A stretch of DNA of 21,021 bases from Pseudomonadota bacterium (GTDB taxonomy: Bacteria; Desulfobacterota; WTBG01; CAIYCZ01). The notes beneath the pieces were generated by a model that saw nothing but the letters and a program-made list of their open reading frames with translations, did no database searches and was not told the origin of the DNA. This document shows, in pieces, positions 7,075 to 14,438 of the stretch. Numbering within the stretch: the stretch's first letter is position 1; each line of letters starts with the position of its first letter. The translations under genes and the position numbers were made by a program. The stretch is taken from positions 1 to 21,021 of the forward strand of contig JAPLIX010000015.1 of NCBI GenBank assembly GCA_026388865.1, read 5' to 3'.

Positions 7075-8928
7075 TCAGTTGACGGTTATTGCATGAGTTT
7101 TGCACTCGTCAGCACAGATGCCACATTTGTTGCACAGTTGTGGATCAATGACGTGTGCCTGTTTTTTCTCACCGGTAATTGCTCCATGGGGGCATGCAGT
7201 AAGACATAGCCCGCAGCCCTTGCATTGCTCCGCATCTACGGCGTAGGTAATCAGTGGTTTGCAGACCCCGGCCGGACAGCGTTTTTGGTGAATGTGCGCA
7301 TCATACTCCTCGGGGAAATAGCGCAGCGTCGAGAGAACCGGATTGGGCGCAGTTTTTCCCAAACCACACAGCGATGTTTGTTGTACCGTGTCAGCCAGAT
7401 CCTGGAGCAGGGGAATATGCTCCGGCTTACCGCGCCCTTCAGTAATATCGGTTATGATTTCCAGCATCCGGTCAATGCCCAGGCGGCATGGCACACACTT
7501 GCCGCAGGATTCATCCTGCAAAAACTGGAGAAAATATTTTGCAACATCAACCATGCAGGTGCTCTCATCCATAACCACCATGCCACCGGAGCCAATCATT
7601 GAGCCCGCATCATACAGGGCGTCAAAATCCACCGGAAGGTTGAATTTACTTACCGGTAGGCACCCGCCGGAAGGCCCTCCGGTCTGAACAGCCTTTATTG
7701 CTTCCCCGTTTGCAGCACCGCCGCCAATATCAAAGACAACCGTGTTGAGAGACGTTCCCAATGCTACTTCAACCAGGCCGGTATTTCTAATACGTCCGGT
7801 AAGAGCAAGAATCTTGGTGCCCTTACTGCCTTTTGTGCCTTTTGCAGCAAACCAGGCAGGCCCGTTATTTATAATGGCTGGAACGTTGGCCCACGTTTCA
7901 ACGTTGTTCAGTGTTGTTGGCTTCTGCCATAGTCCCTATTCAACCGTGTGAACATCTTTGGGGCGCGGTTCACCAACTTTCCCCTCAAGAGAAGCCATAA
8001 GGGCTGTTGATTCACCGCACACAAATGCTCCGCCCCCCCTGGCAATTTCTACGTCAAATGAGAATTTTGATCCTAATATTTTTTCGCCTAAAAGGCCATA
8101 CTCCCGGGCCTGTTTGATAGCAATGCGGGCATGTTCCACCGCAAGGGGATATTCTTTGCGGACATAAATGTAGCCCTGCGCAGCGCCAATTGCAAAGGCC
8201 CCGATCAGTATGCCCTCAAGCACCAGATGCGGGTTACCCTCAAGGATGCTCCTGTCCATATAGGCACCGGGGTCTCCCTCGTCAGCATTGCAAATCACGT
8301 ATTTCTCATCTCCATGCGCCGCTTTGCAATCTGCCCATTTGCGGCTGGTGGGAAACCCTCCGCCGCCGCGTCCACGCAAACCTGATTCTTTAATCTCATT
8401 AATGATTTTTTCAGGTGTCATTTTCGCAAGCACTTTGGTTAACGCTGAATATCCGCCAATTGCAATAAAATCTTCGATTGAGCATGGATCAACCAGCCTG
8501 TTCTGTGAAAGCAGCTGGCGATCCTGTGCCTTGTAGAATGGAATTTCTGCTTCGGTCTGACTCTTCTTGCCCGTGATCGGATCTGTATAGAGCAGCTTTT
8601 CAATTATCACGTTATTAAGGAGCGTCTGCGTAATAATTTCAGACACATCCTCAGGGGTAATATGACAGTAGAAAATGTTTCCCGGCTCAATCACCATGAG
8701 CGGGCCCTGCTCGCAGAAACCGTGGCATCCCGATGTCCGCACATATACACTTTTATCTAATCCTTGTTTGTTGACTTCTTTCTTTAAGGCATCTATCACT
8801 GACCGTGATTGAGATGCCTGGCATCCAGTACCGCCACACAACGTGAGCGTGGTACGGAAGTTCTTGCGCGCGCGCTGCAGCTCGCTGCGCAATGATTCTA
8901 AATCATTAGCATTATTGAGCTTAGGCAT
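7075..8928 (-). pseudogene. nuoF: NuoF/HoxF-like NADH-binding diaphorase subunit interrupted by an in-frame TAG
   Basis: One frame of 617 codons contains a single TAG at codon 331 (7938-7936), splitting it into 7936-8928 and a downstream piece. Frame and family similarity continue without a shift across the stop: HTVE, stop, GLWQKPTTLNNVETWANVP. Domains in order: a thioredoxin-like 2Fe-2S domain (Cx4C near residue 31, then GCHGFC); the NADH/FMN domain (GLRGRGGGGFP, NADEGDPGAYMDRS); the SLBB-like region (LALTGRIRNTGLVEV); the 4Fe-4S motif (SCGKCVPCR, later CGLG); and a C-terminal 2x[4Fe-4S] ferredoxin (CKGCGLCLTACP, CNKCGICADEC). Homologues usually have tyrosine at this point, so TAT or TAC to TAG is the simplest change. 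It could be a real nonsense mutation, a sequencing error or read-through. No ribosome binding site supports separate translation of the second part. The start overlaps the nuoE-like gene by 8 bases. Confidence 0.85.
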
Positions 8929-9403
8929 GGGCTATTTCCTCCATACTGGTACTGCGGATTGAAGCAATTAATTTCCTTAATTTGTTAGGGGTCATATGGT
9001 GATGGTAATCCCCGTTATGCACCACCACCGGGCCAAGGGCACAGGCGCCGAGGCAATTGACCCGCTCAACGGTAAATTGACCATCCTCCGTGGTGGCTCC
9101 GGGCACAAGACCGAGTTGCCCGAGCACCTGGTCAAGAAGGAGATGGGCACCGCGCACATGACAGGCAGTTCCCATGCAGATGGTTATGACGTTTTTACCG
9201 CGCGGCTTTAAAGAGAAAGTTTTGTAGAAATTGGCAATCCGGTATACCTCCATGAGCGGCACACCGAGATTCTTGGAAACCGACCGCATAGCATCTTCCG
9301 GTACATATCCGTAACTTTCCTGCACATCCTGTAAAACCTCGATAAGCTGCTGAGGCTGGCTCCTGCGGCCTTCCAGGATAGATTCAAGGGTTGCTGTTGA
9401 CAT
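8921..9403 (-). CDS. nuoE: NuoE-like thioredoxin-fold 2Fe-2S subunit of an NADH diaphorase
   Basis: A 160-residue subunit matching the 24-kDa NuoE/HoxE family. A helical N-terminus (LIEVLQDVQESYGYVPEDAM) precedes the thioredoxin-like 2Fe-2S domain with ligands in CMGTAC and CLGACALGP. I chose the ATG at 9403 because AAGGAG stands 5-6 bases upstream and the family begins about there; the frame extends 15 codons further upstream without ribosome-binding support. It is the first gene of a three-gene minus-strand operon with the nuoF-like gene (8-base overlap) and the 2Fe-2S subunit. Together they would oxidise NADH and hand electrons to a partner such as a hydrogenase or formate dehydrogenase, which is not in this window. 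Confidence 0.9.
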   Translation of the reverse strand: MSTATLESILEGRRSQPQQLIEVLQDVQESYGYVPEDAMRSVSKNLGVPLMEVYRIANFYKTFSLKPRGKNVITICMGTACHVRGAHLLLDQVLGQLGLVPGATTEDGQFTVERVNCLGACALGPVVVHNGDYHHHMTPNKLRKLIASIRSTSMEEIAHA

Positions 9404-9475
9404 ACTTTTCTCCTTTCCCATTAGAATTTGGATTGACAGGCCATACATTAATGGGTAAAGTTAATTGTGTAAATA

Positions 9476-9547
9476 CTATTAAATACCCTATTTAATACCA
9501 ATTAATTATAGGCAATATATATTGCTATTTATTGCCTATTTAATACC
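9476..9547. promoter_or_regulatory. Repeat-rich control region between the diaphorase operon and a LuxR-type gene
   Basis: Two adjacent 12-bp repeats, CTATTAAATACC (9476-9487) and CTATTTAATACC (9488-9499), recur as an exact copy at 9536-9547, four 12-bp steps on. Between them is a perfect inverted repeat: ATAGGCAATA (9508-9517) and TATTGCCTAT (9530-9539). The arrangement is what a divergently controlled promoter with regulator sites would look like. The neighbouring LuxR-type protein is the obvious candidate, but this is inference. No clear -35/-10 pair was found for either direction. Confidence 0.55.
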
Positions 9548-9578
9548 CATATAAATTCTGCACTAAGGAGCAGTAATC

Positions 9579-10556
9579 ATGTCACGTCTACCAGCAGCCT
9601 CTGCAGATAATGCCGGGAAGAAAAAAATAAATTTTAACGAGGATTTGACGTTTTTCTGGCGGATCCATCAAAGTGAAGAAACAGAGCCTGAAAAAGTTGG
9701 TATAGCGCTGCGAGAACGCATCAAGGAACTAAACTGCCTGTACGGTATCTCTCAACTGGCAGACCGCTACAGCGATTCTATTGATGATCTGCTGCAGAAT
9801 CTCGTCAACTTTTTGCCGCTGTCCTGGCAATATCCAGAAATTACCTGTGCGCGGATCGCTTTTACGGAGAGAATTTACAAGAGCAAAGGGTTTAAAGTAA
9901 CGAAGTGGCGTCAATCATCCCAGATATTAATGTACAATGAGCCGGCAGGAGAAGTTGCCATCTTCTATATTGAAGAACGTCCTGCATCTGATGAGGGTCC
10001 ATTTCTGAAGGAGGAGCGCGCGCTGCTTGATGCGGTTGCCGAACGCATCGGTACCATAGCAATGCGTATAGCCGCCGAAAGGGAGCTGCAGGAAACTAAT
10101 AAACAGCTGACGCTGGAGCGCAAAGCTTTGCAGGAAACAAATGCGGCACTGCGTGCAGTGCTGGCGAGAATTGAAGAGGGAAAAAATGATATGCAGAAAA
10201 ACATTCAGTCAAACATTGAAAAAATCCTTATGCCTATTCTGAATGCTCTGGCGCTGGAGGTGCCTAAGGTCCAGCGGAAATATGTAGAGCTGCTGAGAGC
10301 CAATCTTGAGGAAATTACTGCATCGTTTGTTAATCAGCTGTCTCATAAGTATCAATCGCTGACCCCAACGGAAATTAAAATCTGCAACATGATAAGAAAC
10401 GGCATGCGCACAAAGGAGATCGCCGAGATGCAGAGAGTTGCCATCGCTACCATCAACCGTCATCGGGAACATATACGCAGGAAGCTTAATATCACCAATA
10501 GCGACGCCAATCTTATAACCTACCTGCAAACCACTATGCAGACAACTAATGCATAA
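9579..10556 (+). CDS. LuxR-type HTH transcription regulator with a coiled-coil sensory N-terminus
   Basis: A 325-residue cytoplasmic regulator. Residues about 48-165 (ERIKELNCLYGISQLADR, then WQYPEITCARI and EGPFLKEERALLDAVAERIG) match an N-terminal sensory region found next to PAS domains, kinases and LuxR outputs in Desulfobacterota-type proteins. Residues about 168-215 form a coiled coil. The C-terminal LuxR helix-turn-helix is at about 260-310 (SLTPTEIKICNMIRNGMRTKEIAEM, then TINRHREHIRRKLNI). No receiver domain is present, so it is not a classic two-component response regulator. A good AAGGAG precedes the ATG. It diverges from the NADH diaphorase operon across repeat-rich DNA and may control that operon, perhaps in response to a redox or metabolic cue. 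Confidence 0.85.
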   Translation: MSRLPAASADNAGKKKINFNEDLTFFWRIHQSEETEPEKVGIALRERIKELNCLYGISQLADRYSDSIDDLLQNLVNFLPLSWQYPEITCARIAFTERIYKSKGFKVTKWRQSSQILMYNEPAGEVAIFYIEERPASDEGPFLKEERALLDAVAERIGTIAMRIAAERELQETNKQLTLERKALQETNAALRAVLARIEEGKNDMQKNIQSNIEKILMPILNALALEVPKVQRKYVELLRANLEEITASFVNQLSHKYQSLTPTEIKICNMIRNGMRTKEIAEMQRVAIATINRHREHIRRKLNITNSDANLITYLQTTMQTTNA

Positions 10557-10771
10557 GCTGCAACCAATATTTTTTATGCCTTTGCTTGTAGAAGGTCTCA
10601 GCAATTATGTTGGATTTATATAAATCATGGCAAGCCTATTCAGGTCAATCAATCTCAAAGCTAATAATATCCAATAAGCTGTTAAGCTTTCCGATCATAA
10701 ACATAGGTAAAGGTAAAGGCAGATAGTGTTTTTTCCTTTTTTTGTATTACCAGATTTTATTATTACAGGTA

Positions 10772-11539
10772 TTAAACCCTGATCACATCGCTTCCTGCAA
10801 TCTTATCGTGCCACCCCCGCTTTTCCCTGCTGAATGCAATCCAGATAAAACCGGCATAAAGAAAAAAGCGGGAAACCAGATAACCTAGCCATCTGATAAA
10901 CGCTCTTTTAAACCCGAGCAATTCTCCCCTCTCATTCACCACTTTGAGACCGCATATCCATTTTCCTATAGTCTGACCGGTGACTGCATGACAGTAGGTA
11001 AAATAGAATGACTCAATAACCGTGCTTGCAATTATATAGGGAATAAAAAGCAATCTCAGCAGTTCCAGGGTATCTGCCTTTCCAATATCAAGAGCAGATG
11101 ATCGCAGGAAGATAAAGCCGGCAAATAACAATGCCAGGGTTATGCAGTATACGATGGTACAGTCAATCGTGTAGGCAAGCAGACGTAATAAAAAGCCTCC
11201 TTTTGCTGCCGTCAGGCAGGGACCGGGGACGGCCGTCACACCGGTGGCAGAAAAATGCTTATCCAGTTCAGCAACAGCCCCAGCCCCGGGGTTAACATGC
11301 GACTGCTTATCAACAGCACTCCCCTCTATGGCTTCAAGTTCCCTCTTAATTGTTTTTATTGTCTCACGCCATTGCGGGGGCAGAAAAGATTCGCCTTCTG
11401 CTTCTGGTTCGCGGGGTGTCTCTGTCCGGTCGTTGCATATAAGATTATCAGGGATCTTTGTTTCCTTTAACTGCGCGCCGCATTTTTTACACTGTATAAG
11501 ATCATCAAAGCTGATAAACCCGCATTTCGGACATTTCAT
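10772..11539 (-). CDS. RDD-family membrane protein with an N-terminal zinc ribbon
   Basis: A 255-residue membrane protein of unknown role. A zinc ribbon opens the protein (C3, C6, C17, C20 in MKCPKCGF and IQCKKCGAQL). A polar linker of about 110 residues, probably flexible, follows. The RDD domain at about residues 118-250 has the conserved Arg and Asp in LRLLAYTIDC, GQTIGKWICGLKVV and a terminal WHDKIAGSDVI. Three hydrophobic segments are visible. I chose the ATG at 11539 because GGAG lies 7 bases upstream and the ribbon starts there; a TTG 17 codons upstream would overlap rsmE by 4 bases. It follows rsmE by 47 bases and is probably co-transcribed. Confidence 0.85.
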   Translation of the reverse strand: MKCPKCGFISFDDLIQCKKCGAQLKETKIPDNLICNDRTETPREPEAEGESFLPPQWRETIKTIKRELEAIEGSAVDKQSHVNPGAGAVAELDKHFSATGVTAVPGPCLTAAKGGFLLRLLAYTIDCTIVYCITLALLFAGFIFLRSSALDIGKADTLELLRLLFIPYIIASTVIESFYFTYCHAVTGQTIGKWICGLKVVNERGELLGFKRAFIRWLGYLVSRFFLYAGFIWIAFSREKRGWHDKIAGSDVIRV

Positions 11540-11586
11540 GAGTATGCTCCATGAGTACAAAAAGACACCTGTGGACGACTCCACGC

Positions 11587-12327
11587 TCAACCAAAATCCC
11601 CCGTTTCGTACCTGATTATGGATAATACGGAAATACTGACGGTCTCTGTTCGTAAAACAGTGTCTCCCAGGGAAATAGAGCTGAATCCTTTTTCCCGGGC
11701 AAACGCCACTTCCTCCCGGTCAAAGCCGCCTTCAGGACCGACCAGAAAAATAACATTTTTTAGAGCATGAGAAGTTTTAAGGACGTGCCGCAACCTTAAT
11801 GCGTTTTCCTCTTCCCACAGTATAATTTTCAGATAGCCGTCAAAATTCCTCACCGCAAGGCTTTTAAAAGTAGCAACTTTTTCTACAGCCGGAATGTGCC
11901 GTATGCCTGACTGTTTTGCAGACTCGAGCGCAATCTTCTGCCAGTGACTGACCCTGTCATGAGCTTTTTTCTCATCATAGCGCATACTAGTCCGCAGCGA
12001 ACTAAACGGAATGATTCGGGATACGCCCAGCTCGGTGCTCTTCTGGACAATGAGATCCATCTTCATACCTTTTGCAAGGGCCTGCCCAAGAATAATATTT
12101 ATATCATGCCCTTCAAGTGCCATGCAGCGATCATCAATTCGCACCTGTACCTGTCTATTATCTTTTTTGATAATTGTTCCGGTATAGATGGTTCCGTTGC
12201 AATCAAAAAGAGTTATGGAATCATGCTCCCGAAGCCTCAGTACTTTTCCAATGTGTCTTGCTTCGCTACCCTCTATGATGACCGTGTTATTATGTATAGA
12301 TTCTTTTTCAATATAAAATCGCGGCAT
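11587..12327 (-). CDS. rsmE: 16S rRNA (uracil-1498-N3)-methyltransferase RsmE
   Basis: A 246-residue SPOUT-class methyltransferase that modifies U1498 of 16S rRNA using S-adenosylmethionine. The N-terminal PUA-like domain starts at MPRFYIEKE and contains EARHIGKVLRLREHD. The C-terminal knotted domain has QALAKGMKMDLIVQKSTELG, then FLVGPEGGFDREEV and LGDTVLRTETV, all hallmarks of the family. The start at 12327 is chosen by family alignment; its ribosome binding site is weak, and a GTG 15 codons upstream is a less likely start. The gene precedes the RDD membrane protein on the minus strand. Confidence 0.95.
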   Translation of the reverse strand: MPRFYIEKESIHNNTVIIEGSEARHIGKVLRLREHDSITLFDCNGTIYTGTIIKKDNRQVQVRIDDRCMALEGHDINIILGQALAKGMKMDLIVQKSTELGVSRIIPFSSLRTSMRYDEKKAHDRVSHWQKIALESAKQSGIRHIPAVEKVATFKSLAVRNFDGYLKIILWEEENALRLRHVLKTSHALKNVIFLVGPEGGFDREEVAFAREKGFSSISLGDTVLRTETVSISVLSIIRYETGDFG

Positions 12328-12525
12328 ATAATAAAAAGGGCGTTGCCAGAGGTTACATGACGGTAAGGGCACACATTATACCGGGGTCGTGACGCAAGCC
12401 ACTCAAGAATATTGTTGTGGCGTTAAAAACTCCCCTGCGCTCGTGCTCCACTTCTCTATCTTATCCGTTCACTGCGGCCATGCCGTTTGCCGGTTTTCTA
12501 TGACTTAATTCCGGGGAATGTCCTG

Positions 12526-12554
12526 TTGCTTCTTTCATCTTTACTTATCATAAT
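12526..12554 (+). promoter_or_regulatory. Probable promoter of the alr-pur operon
   Basis: TTGCTT (12526-12531), a 17-bp spacer and CATAAT (12549-12554) form a good housekeeping promoter, 44 bases before the alr start codon in an otherwise gene-free stretch. Only sequence match supports it. Confidence 0.5.
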
Positions 12555-12598
12555 TTTGATGGTAAAAAAATTGGTTTATAAAGAAGGAAACGGTTGCT

Positions 12599-13723
12599 AT
12601 GCCAAGGCCAACGGTTGCTGAAATAGATTTAGCAGCCTTACGCTACAACTTTAATAAAGTCAAGGGATTAGCCGGCAGCGGAAGGAAAGCTCTTGCAATT
12701 GTCAAGGCTAATGCCTATGGGCATGGTGCGGTCAATGTTGCGCGGGAGCTTGAAAGGTGCGGTGTTGATTTTCTGGGTGTTGCTATATGTGAAGAGGCTG
12801 CTGAACTGAGAAGAGCAGGCATACGTTCCCCGGTCATGGTAATGGGCGGCGTTTATAACGGCCAGGCTGAAGATGTTGTTGCCTATCATATCATTCCGGT
12901 TCTTTTTGATATCGAGACAGCTCTCAGCCTCAATGCGATAGCATCACACAATGGCCTGAGCCTGAAAGTCCATTTAAAGCTTGATACCGGTATGGGAAGA
13001 ATTGGCATACTGCCCGGTGAGCTTGACAGCTTCATCGAGCGCTTGAGAACCTGCAAAAATCTGGTAGTTGACGGTCTTCTTACCCATCTCGCTACGGCAG
13101 ATACTTCCCATGCATCTGCAGATGATTTTACCGTCAATCAGATAAATACTTTTCGTGAGTTGTCCGCACGCATCAGGGACAAGGGGTTCTCACCCACGTA
13201 TCTGCATCTGGCTAACAGTGCAGCAATCATACGGCACCTGGAACCTTGTTTTAACCTTATCCGGCCCGGCCTTATGCTCTATGGCATCAGCCCATCGCAG
13301 CAGCTTATCATTGATCTGAAGCCGGTTATGGCCCTTAAAACAAAAATAGTAACACTTAAGAAAGTACCCGCGGGCTCAAGCATCAGCTACCGGAGGACAT
13401 TTATCACTAACCGGGAAAGCCTGATAGCAACGCTTCCCATTGGCTATGCAGACGGATACAACCGGCAGTTTTCTAACCGGGCCGCAGTGCTCATCCGCGG
13501 GCGCAGAGCCTCAGTCGCAGGTGTGGTATGCATGGACATGGTAATGATTGATGTCACTGATGTTGCGGACGTACAAATAAATGATGAGGTCATTCTTCTC
13601 GGCACCCAGGGAGATGAAACCATTGATTCACGTGAGCTTGCTGAAATTACTCATTCTATCCCTTATGAAGTGCTGTGTGGCATAAGCAGCCGGGTGCCAC
13701 GGGAGTATGTTAACGGGATATAA
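12599..13723 (+). CDS. alr: Alanine racemase (PLP-dependent)
   Basis: A 374-residue enzyme that interconverts L- and D-alanine for peptidoglycan synthesis in the cytoplasm. The N-terminal barrel holds the PLP lysine K36 in VKANAYGHG, followed by LKLDTGMGRIG and HLANSAAI, then IRPGLMLYG. The C-terminal beta domain contains the catalytic-tyrosine block (ISYRRTF, LPIGYADGYNR) and CMDMVMIDVTD. The length is typical and all key motifs are intact. The ATG has an AAGGA about 10 bases upstream. It heads a plus-strand run that continues into purine genes, so cell-wall and nucleotide synthesis genes may share a transcript; a separate promoter in the 80-bp gap before purH' cannot be excluded. Confidence 0.96.
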   Translation: MPRPTVAEIDLAALRYNFNKVKGLAGSGRKALAIVKANAYGHGAVNVARELERCGVDFLGVAICEEAAELRRAGIRSPVMVMGGVYNGQAEDVVAYHIIPVLFDIETALSLNAIASHNGLSLKVHLKLDTGMGRIGILPGELDSFIERLRTCKNLVVDGLLTHLATADTSHASADDFTVNQINTFRELSARIRDKGFSPTYLHLANSAAIIRHLEPCFNLIRPGLMLYGISPSQQLIIDLKPVMALKTKIVTLKKVPAGSSISYRRTFITNRESLIATLPIGYADGYNRQFSNRAAVLIRGRRASVAGVVCMDMVMIDVTDVADVQINDEVILLGTQGDETIDSRELAEITHSIPYEVLCGISSRVPREYVNGI

Positions 13724-13803
13724 ATGGTCCTGATCTTCAAAAAACGTTTTATACTTTTAAGGCACGTTTAATAATCAATGGTAAGAAAGGAAGGAAATGG
13801 CGT

Positions 13804-14414
13804 ATGGCGAAAATCAAAAAAGTGATCATCAGCGTATCGAATAAGGCCGGGGTCCTTGAACTCGCTCAGGAGCTCAGCAAATTTGGCGTGGAGATTCTCT
13901 CAACCGGCGGCACGGCAAAGTCTTTGCGTGAAGCCGGTTTATCGGTAAAAGACGTCTCTGAATACACGGGTTTCCCGGAAATGCTTGATGGCCGGGTTAA
14001 GACCCTTCATCCAAAAGTACATGGCGGTCTTTTGGGCCGGCGCTCCAATCCGGAGCATGTCAGTAAAATGAAAGAATATAATATCGACCCTATAGATATG
14101 ATCATCGTCAACCTGTATCCGTTTGAGGAAACAGTTGCTAAAAAAGACTGTACGCTTGAAGATGCCATTGAAAACATAGATATGCCCTAGAAAACATAGA
14201 TATCGGCGGGCCGACCATGCTGCGCTCTGCCGCAAAGAACTATGAAGACGTTACGGTAATAGTTGACCCTGCTGATTATCAAAAAGTTATCACGGAAATG
14301 AAATCCAATAACGGGGTTGTTTCAAAGGAAACCAATTTTTACCTCGCAAAAAAGGTTTTTCAGAGAACCTCACAGTATGACACGGCTATCACACAGTACC
14401 TGGCAAAAATATAA
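13804..14414 (+). pseudogene. purH: IMP cyclohydrolase (PurH N-terminal domain only), frameshifted
   Basis: IMP cyclohydrolase closes the ring of FAICAR in the last step of purine synthesis. Codons 1-128 (13804-14187) give an intact start: IISVSNKAGVLELAQELSKFG, then ILSTGGTAKSLREAG, DGRVKTLHPKVHGGLL and IVNLYPFEETV. A near-perfect 20-bp tandem duplication (14162-14201) then shifts the frame and a TAG ends it at 14190. The rest continues in another frame: IDIGGPTMLRSAAKNY to the stop at 14414. Removing one repeat copy restores an uninterrupted 196-residue protein. Even restored, it lacks the C-terminal AICAR transformylase domain of normal PurH (about 510-530 residues), so formylation must be done by another protein. 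It may be a true lesion or an assembly error. It sits directly before purD. Confidence 0.85.
14162..14201 (+). repeat. 20-bp imperfect tandem duplication that frameshifts purH
   Basis: Two adjacent 20-bp copies (14162-14181 and 14182-14201) agree at 18 of 20 positions; they differ at 14167/14187 (A/C) and 14169/14189 (T/A). The unit is not a multiple of three, so it shifts the frame by two bases. Deleting either copy joins GAT to ATCGGCGGG and restores the conserved ENIDIGGP motif. Confidence 0.9.
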
Positions 14415-14438
14415 TACAGAGGATTAAAGGATCACAAC

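Noticed and set aside
7936..7938. Genome-wide recoding of TAG or pyrrolysine insertion
   Set aside because: purD (15714-15716) and the cyclic-nucleotide-binding gene (18563-18565) end normally at TAG, and NuoF has no known use for pyrrolysine at this position. It is kept only as a remote possibility.
7075..8928. Two separate genes instead of one interrupted nuoF
   Set aside because: The frame is continuous across the TAG, the two parts complement each other as one NuoF, and the second part has no ATG or ribosome binding site near the break.
9404..9448. Fifteen-codon upstream extension of the NuoE-like protein
   Set aside because: The ATG at 9403 has a strong ribosome binding site, and the extension contains that site and part of the probable promoter region.
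10613..10626. GATTTATATAAATC palindrome in the gap after the LuxR-type gene
   Set aside because: It is AT-only apart from its ends, is a single copy and lies between convergent gene ends, so it is likely chance.
14160..14205. Programmed ribosomal frameshift in purH
   Set aside because: No slippery heptamer or downstream structure is seen. The shift is fully explained by a 20-bp duplication.
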